Assembly (NCBI GenBank): GCA_041483135.1
Contig: JBGPFE010000019.1
Span: forward strand, 1 to 64,000
Direction of reading: 5' to 3'
Source: PALSA-1004 sp041483135
GTDB lineage: Bacteria; Pseudomonadota; Gammaproteobacteria; Burkholderiales; SG8-41
Length of the DNA stretch: 64,000 nt
A program made the position numbers and the translations under genes. Positions 60,413-64,000 of this stretch are shown piece after piece. A model generated the notes under the pieces. It was given only the letters and a program-made list of their open reading frames with translations. It was not told the origin of the DNA and searched no databases. Positions within the stretch are counted from its first letter, which is position 1. Each line of letters starts with the position of its first letter.

Positions 60413-60565
60413 CGGTCTCCTCCTCGCGATTTATTGTGGTGTTGTCGCACCTTAAAGCGGGCCATGGCAGGTGTCAACAACAGTCATCTCTAAGTCACAT
60501 GCTTTGACTGTTTTCGCGACCGCATGCTACTGTCGAGACTCACCAACGCGCATCCGATTGCCACC

Positions 60566-61651
60566 ATGAACCTGCTCGTGCTGCCCGGCGACGACATCGG
60601 GCCCGAAATTACCGCGGCTGCGATGAGCGTGCTGCAACGCGCCGATGCCATTTTCTCGCTCGGCCTGCGCTTCGAGACGCGGGAAGTCGGCATGGCGAGC
60701 CACCGCCGCGCCGGCACCACGCTGCCGGAAGCGGTGGTCGAAGCGGCGCTCGCCGCCGACGGCGTCGTTCTCGGCCCCTGCGGCATGACCGAGTATCCGC
60801 CGCTCGAAGCGGGCGGAGTCAACGTTCCCGGCACGCTGCGCAAGCGCCTCGACCTCTACGCCAACCTGCGCCCGGCGCGCAGCCGCGAGAGCCTGCGCAA
60901 TGCACGCCCCGGGCTCGACTGCCTCGTCGCGCGCGAGAACACCGAGGGGTTTTATGCCGACCGCAACATGTTCCTGGGCAGCGCGGAATTCATGCCGACC
61001 GAGGACTGCGCGCTGTCGGTGCGCAAGATCACCGCCAAGGCCTCGCGCCGCATCGCGCAAGTCGCTTTCGAGCATGCGCGCAGGCGCCGCAAGCAGGTGA
61101 CGGCGGTCGGCAAGCGCCACGTGCTGCAATTGGGCGACGGCATCTTCATGCGCGAAGCGGCGGCAGTGGCGAAAAACTTTCCAGACGTCGCGTGGCGTGA
61201 AATGGACGTCGACGCAATGGCGGCGGATCTTTACACGCGCCCGGAGCGCCACGACGTGATCCTGATCACCAATATGTTCGGCGACATTCTGTCCAACGCG
61301 GCATCGGCGATGGCCGGCGGCCTCGGGCTTGCGGCAGCGCTCAATGCAGGCGACCAGCACGCCGCGGCCAATGCCGCGCACGGATCGGCGCCCGACATCG
61401 CGGGCCGCGACGTGGCCAACCCGGCTTCGCTGATTCTTTCGTCGGCGATGCTGCTCGAATGGCTCGGCACGCGGCACCAGCGCGCCAACCTTGTCACCGC
61501 GGCGCAGGCCATCGAGGGCGCGATCGATGCGTGCCTTGCCGACCCCGGCACGCGCACAATCGACGTCGGCGGCAGCCTCGGCACGCGCGCGTTCGGTGCC
61601 GCGGCCGTCGGCCGTCTCGAGAAAAGCGCGAACAAGCTCGCCGCGGCGTAA
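60566..61651 (+). CDS. Isocitrate / isopropylmalate dehydrogenase family protein
   Basis: The 361-residue beta-decarboxylating dehydrogenase has LVLPGDDIGPEITAAAMSVLQRA, the substrate loop LYANLRPARS, VARENTEGFYADRN, the catalytic lysine AVGKRHVLQLGDGIF, metal-binding DVDAMAADLY and NMFGDILSNAASAMAGGLG with NAAHGSAPDIAGRDVANPASLILS. Tartrate or malate dehydrogenase-like members are common outside leu operons. I chose MNLLVLPG; an ATG 14 codons upstream lacks support. It is divergent from the Bug gene. Confidence 0.9.
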   Translation: MNLLVLPGDDIGPEITAAAMSVLQRADAIFSLGLRFETREVGMASHRRAGTTLPEAVVEAALAADGVVLGPCGMTEYPPLEAGGVNVPGTLRKRLDLYANLRPARSRESLRNARPGLDCLVARENTEGFYADRNMFLGSAEFMPTEDCALSVRKITAKASRRIAQVAFEHARRRRKQVTAVGKRHVLQLGDGIFMREAAAVAKNFPDVAWREMDVDAMAADLYTRPERHDVILITNMFGDILSNAASAMAGGLGLAAALNAGDQHAAANAAHGSAPDIAGRDVANPASLILSSAMLLEWLGTRHQRANLVTAAQAIEGAIDACLADPGTRTIDVGGSLGTRAFGAAAVGRLEKSANKLAAA

Positions 61652-61710
61652 ATTGCCGCAACCCCGCAAAAAAAGCGGCGCCGGGCGCGGCGGCGCCCGC
61701 TGCAGTTAAA

Positions 61711-62379
61711 ATGACACCGATGAAGAAACCCCGTATCGCATTGATCCACGCGTTGCCGGTCGCGATCGAGCCGATCTGCAACTCCTTCAAGCGGCTGTGG
61801 CCGCAGGCCCAGGTCACCAATCTGCTCGAAGACTCGCTGGCCGCCGACCTCGCCGCCGCCGGCAAGCTCGATCAAGCCATGGTCAAGCGTTTCTGCGTGC
61901 TCGCGCAATACGCCGAGTCGTGCGGCGCCGACGCGATCCTGTTCACGTGCTCGGCATTCGGGCCGGCCATCGAAGCGGCGCGCGCAGCGGTCAAAATCCC
62001 GGTGCTGAAACCGAACGAGGCGATGATGGAGGAAGCGCTCGCGACCGGCAGCAACATCAACCTGCTGGCGACGTTCGAGCCGAGCATTCCGTCGATGCTG
62101 CAGGAACTGGAGGAACTTGCCACCCGGCGTGGGCAAAAGCTCAAGATAGCGACCAAAGCGGTTCCCGCTGCGCTCACCGCGCTGCATGCCGGGCGCGGCA
62201 CCGAGCACGACCAGTTGATCGCCGCGGCAGCCGAAGAACTCGGCGACTGCGACGCGCTGCTCTTGTGCCAGTTTTCGATGGCGAGCGCAGCCGAGCGCAT
62301 ACCGGCGCGCCGCGGCAGAAGCGTGTTCACGAGTCCCTACTCGGCGGTCGCACGGCTCAAGCAGTTGCTGCAGGCATAG
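61711..62379 (+). CDS. Aspartate/glutamate racemase family protein
   Basis: The 222-residue protein has IALIHALPVAIEPICNSFKRLW, the first catalytic cysteine in DAILFTCSAFGPAIEAARA and the second in CDALLLCQFSMASAAERI. Hydantoin racemase and arylmalonate decarboxylase belong here. It starts 60 nt after the dehydrogenase gene and precedes a Bug receptor gene in the same direction, likely one transcript for uptake and turnover of a small acid. Confidence 0.85.
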   Translation: MTPMKKPRIALIHALPVAIEPICNSFKRLWPQAQVTNLLEDSLAADLAAAGKLDQAMVKRFCVLAQYAESCGADAILFTCSAFGPAIEAARAAVKIPVLKPNEAMMEEALATGSNINLLATFEPSIPSMLQELEELATRRGQKLKIATKAVPAALTALHAGRGTEHDQLIAAAAEELGDCDALLLCQFSMASAAERIPARRGRSVFTSPYSAVARLKQLLQA

Positions 62380-62403
62380 CCAAAAAATCCGACGGAGGAA
62401 AAG

Positions 62404-63564
62404 ATGAAAACCAAATTGCGGTTAGTCGTTGCGTTAGCGTTATCGATGTTTGCTGCCGTCGCGGCGGCGCAGCAGTATCCGGCGAAGCCGGTGCGTTTTG
62501 TCGTGCCGTTTGTAGAAGGCGGGGGCCCCGGATCTCGGCGAAGGGGTTGCTTTTGGGGCGGAGACGGGGCACGGCCGCCGGAATTGTGGCACGGCTTTCG
62601 GCGACGTCTTGCAATCGCGCTGCTCGTTTCTGCATCTTTCGCTGCGATGCCAGTGATCGCGCAAACTTATCCGTCGAAACCGGTACGTTTTGTCGTTCCC
62701 TTTGTGGCAGGCGGCCCCACCGATATCCAGGGCCGCATGCTCGGCGAGAAGCTCGCGCAGCGGCTCGGCCAGCAGTTCATCATCGACAACCGCGGCGGCG
62801 CCAACGGCAACATCGGCATGGAACTCGTCGCCAAGGCGCCGCCCGACGGTTACACCATCGTGATCGCGACCGTCGGCACCTGGGCCGTCAACCCGAGCCT
62901 ATACAAGCAAATGCCCTACGACCCGGTGCGGGATTTCGCGCCCATCATGCAGGTCTCGAGTTCGCCCGGCGTGCTGGTCGTGCACCCATCGGTGCCGGTC
63001 AAGGGCGTGAAGGAATTGATCGCGCTCGCCAAAGCGAAACCGGGCAAGCTCGACTACGGCTCGTCGGGCGTCGGCGGCTTCGGCCATATCTCTGGCGCAC
63101 TGTTCTGCCTGATGACCAAAACGGAAATGGTGCACATCCCGTACAAGAGCTCGGCGCCGTCGCTGACCGACCTGATCGCGGGCCAGATCCAGGTGCTGTT
63201 CAACAACGCGATCTCGACAGTGCCGTTCATCAAAGCGGGACAGGTGCGCGCGCTCGCGGTGACGAGCCTGAAGCGCATGCCGGCGTTGCCCGAGCTGCCG
63301 AGCATCGATGAAGCCGGCGTCAAAGGCTACGACAACTCGTCGTGGTCGGCGGTCGCCGCGCCCGCCGGCACGCCAAAGGAAATCATCGCGAAGTTGAACG
63401 GCGAGCTCAACGCGATCATGAAGCTTCCCGATATCCAGGAACGAAGCGGCGCGGTCGGCGCCGTCATCATCGGCGGCACGCCCGAGCAATTCGGCAATTA
63501 TCTGAAATCTGAAATCGCGAAGTTCGCGCGCGTGGTGAAGGAAGCGAAGATCAGCGCGCAGTAG
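62404..63564 (+). CDS. Tripartite tricarboxylate transporter substrate-binding protein with duplicated N-terminus
   Basis: A full Bug protein starts at the second signal peptide (RRLAIALLVSASFAAMPVIAQ), followed by TYPSKPVRFVVPFVAGGPTDIQGRMLGEKLAQRL and KLDYGSSGVGGFGHISGALF. In front, and in frame, is a truncated copy of another Bug N-terminus: signal peptide LVVALALSMFAAVAAAQ, then QYPAKPVRFVVPFVEGGGP, ending at a 25-30-residue Arg/Gly-rich junction. GGAGG precedes the first ATG. The protein as read has two signal peptides; a TTG near 62584 may start the complete copy. Confidence 0.85.
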   Translation: MKTKLRLVVALALSMFAAVAAAQQYPAKPVRFVVPFVEGGGPGSRRRGCFWGGDGARPPELWHGFRRRLAIALLVSASFAAMPVIAQTYPSKPVRFVVPFVAGGPTDIQGRMLGEKLAQRLGQQFIIDNRGGANGNIGMELVAKAPPDGYTIVIATVGTWAVNPSLYKQMPYDPVRDFAPIMQVSSSPGVLVVHPSVPVKGVKELIALAKAKPGKLDYGSSGVGGFGHISGALFCLMTKTEMVHIPYKSSAPSLTDLIAGQIQVLFNNAISTVPFIKAGQVRALAVTSLKRMPALPELPSIDEAGVKGYDNSSWSAVAAPAGTPKEIIAKLNGELNAIMKLPDIQERSGAVGAVIIGGTPEQFGNYLKSEIAKFARVVKEAKISAQ

Positions 63565-63631
63565 CAACCACCAGCAACCGCCGATGAACGCAGATAAGAG
63601 CAATAACAGAAGCGGTAACCGGTGACGAGAA

Positions 63632-63838
63632 TCAGAGTTTCCGCAAGCTTTCTTCTCCAAGGCTGTTCGCATGCCCGAAATGCGAACCATAGTTCTCCTG
63701 GACAAAGGTTGCAATCGTGTCGCGATATTCAGGCAAAATATCATTGCCTCTGTCGGTATGCATGATCAGGAAGATCGCATGCGAAACGACCCACACTACA
63801 CCGCCAAACAACCCCAGAGCGATAAGTGGTTCGAACAT
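63632..63838 (-). CDS. Small hypothetical membrane protein
   Basis: From MFEPLIALGLFGGVVWVVSHAIFLIMH the product is 68 residues: one membrane helix, then a charged tail (RGNDILPEYRDTIATFVQENYGSHFGHANSLGEESLRKL). GAGGAGG lies 5 nt before the ATG and sets the start. I do not recognise a family. It faces the Bug gene, with a short CGCCGATGAACGCAGATAAG word arm in between. Confidence 0.6.
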   Translation of the reverse strand: MFEPLIALGLFGGVVWVVSHAIFLIMHTDRGNDILPEYRDTIATFVQENYGSHFGHANSLGEESLRKL

Positions 63839-64000
63839 GATCGCCTCCTCTGCCAGCAGCGAGACTATCGCCATGACGCCAGACTAAGCCTGACAGGGTC
63901 TTGATGATAATGAACCATGCCACTAAAAACCAGTGACATATTCACACTCGGGGGTTCCCCTGTTAGGACCAGGGTCTCTCTCAAAGGGTCAGAGCCGAAA

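Noticed and set aside
63905..64000. End of an insertion sequence at the window edge
   Set aside because: The sequence is less GC-rich and has a short GGGGG-tt-CCCC stretch, but no terminal inverted repeat or transposase can be seen before the window ends.

Overview
The window looks like chromosomal DNA of a GC-rich betaproteobacterium, probably Burkholderiales or Nitrosomonadales-like and possibly from an environmental or metagenome-assembled genome. Three things suggest this: the housekeeping order alaS / recX-recA / pncC-pgpA-thiL-nusB-ribH-ribB-ribE-ribD-nrdR-glyA, the two Bug-type (TctC) substrate-binding proteins, and the orphan CaiB/BaiF CoA-transferases. This is inferred from gene content and order; no rRNA or tRNA gene was seen.

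Layout. 1-0.83 kb: two small unknown genes ending at a degenerate attC-like site, a possible integron cassette. 1.0-14.9 kb: conserved core, almost all on the minus strand (alaS, recX-recA, riboflavin/nusB/thiL cluster, nrdR, glyA). 15.0-18.7 kb: a TRAP transporter of the mannitol/chloroaromatic type, with a possible 37-residue gene translationally coupled between its two permeases. 18.8-25.7 kb: pmbA, darP, mog, a carboxylesterase, a PilZ-like protein, a UMF1 transporter and a CBS-domain protein. 25.9-28.7 kb: a NitT/TauT-type ABC importer. 28.9-31.9 kb: an exported TPR-CHAT (caspase-like) protein. 32.1-39.9 kb: vapBC, a CaiB-type transferase, an Mrr-like membrane protein, a MESH1-like HD hydrolase, and an amidase / deacetylase / PrpD catabolic group. 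40.2-48.5 kb: a hemerythrin with an FNR-type site, a glutathione-dependent formaldehyde operon (adhC-gfa-fghA) and a livGFHMK-type importer. 48.7-63.9 kb: an accessory catabolic region with a LysR regulator, a Rieske oxygenase, a second CaiB protein, a frameshifted AhpD-like gene, a TauE exporter, a TPP enzyme, ornithine cyclodeaminase-like, TylF-like and HIBADH-like genes, and solute-binding proteins.

The most unusual signal lies between the genes. Many gaps hold low-complexity elements built as two facing arms. Each arm is a run of 7-, 8-, 9- or 10-nt words, and the second arm is roughly the reverse complement of the first. The words differ between families (GTGAA/TTCAC, CACAGAG/CTCTGTG, CGCCGATGAA/TTCATCGGCG, GTTAGGC/CTCACGC). 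One family carries a central stem with compensatory base changes and repeatedly supplies the stop codon of the adjacent gene.

A second theme is gene scars: a copy of a CaiB 3' end, an ABC-permease fragment just upstream of adhC, a possible copy of the CHAT 5' end, and a truncated Bug N-terminus fused in frame to a complete Bug gene. Together they suggest repeated duplication followed by deletion of paralogues. No CRISPR array, complete insertion sequence, prophage or replication origin was recognised.
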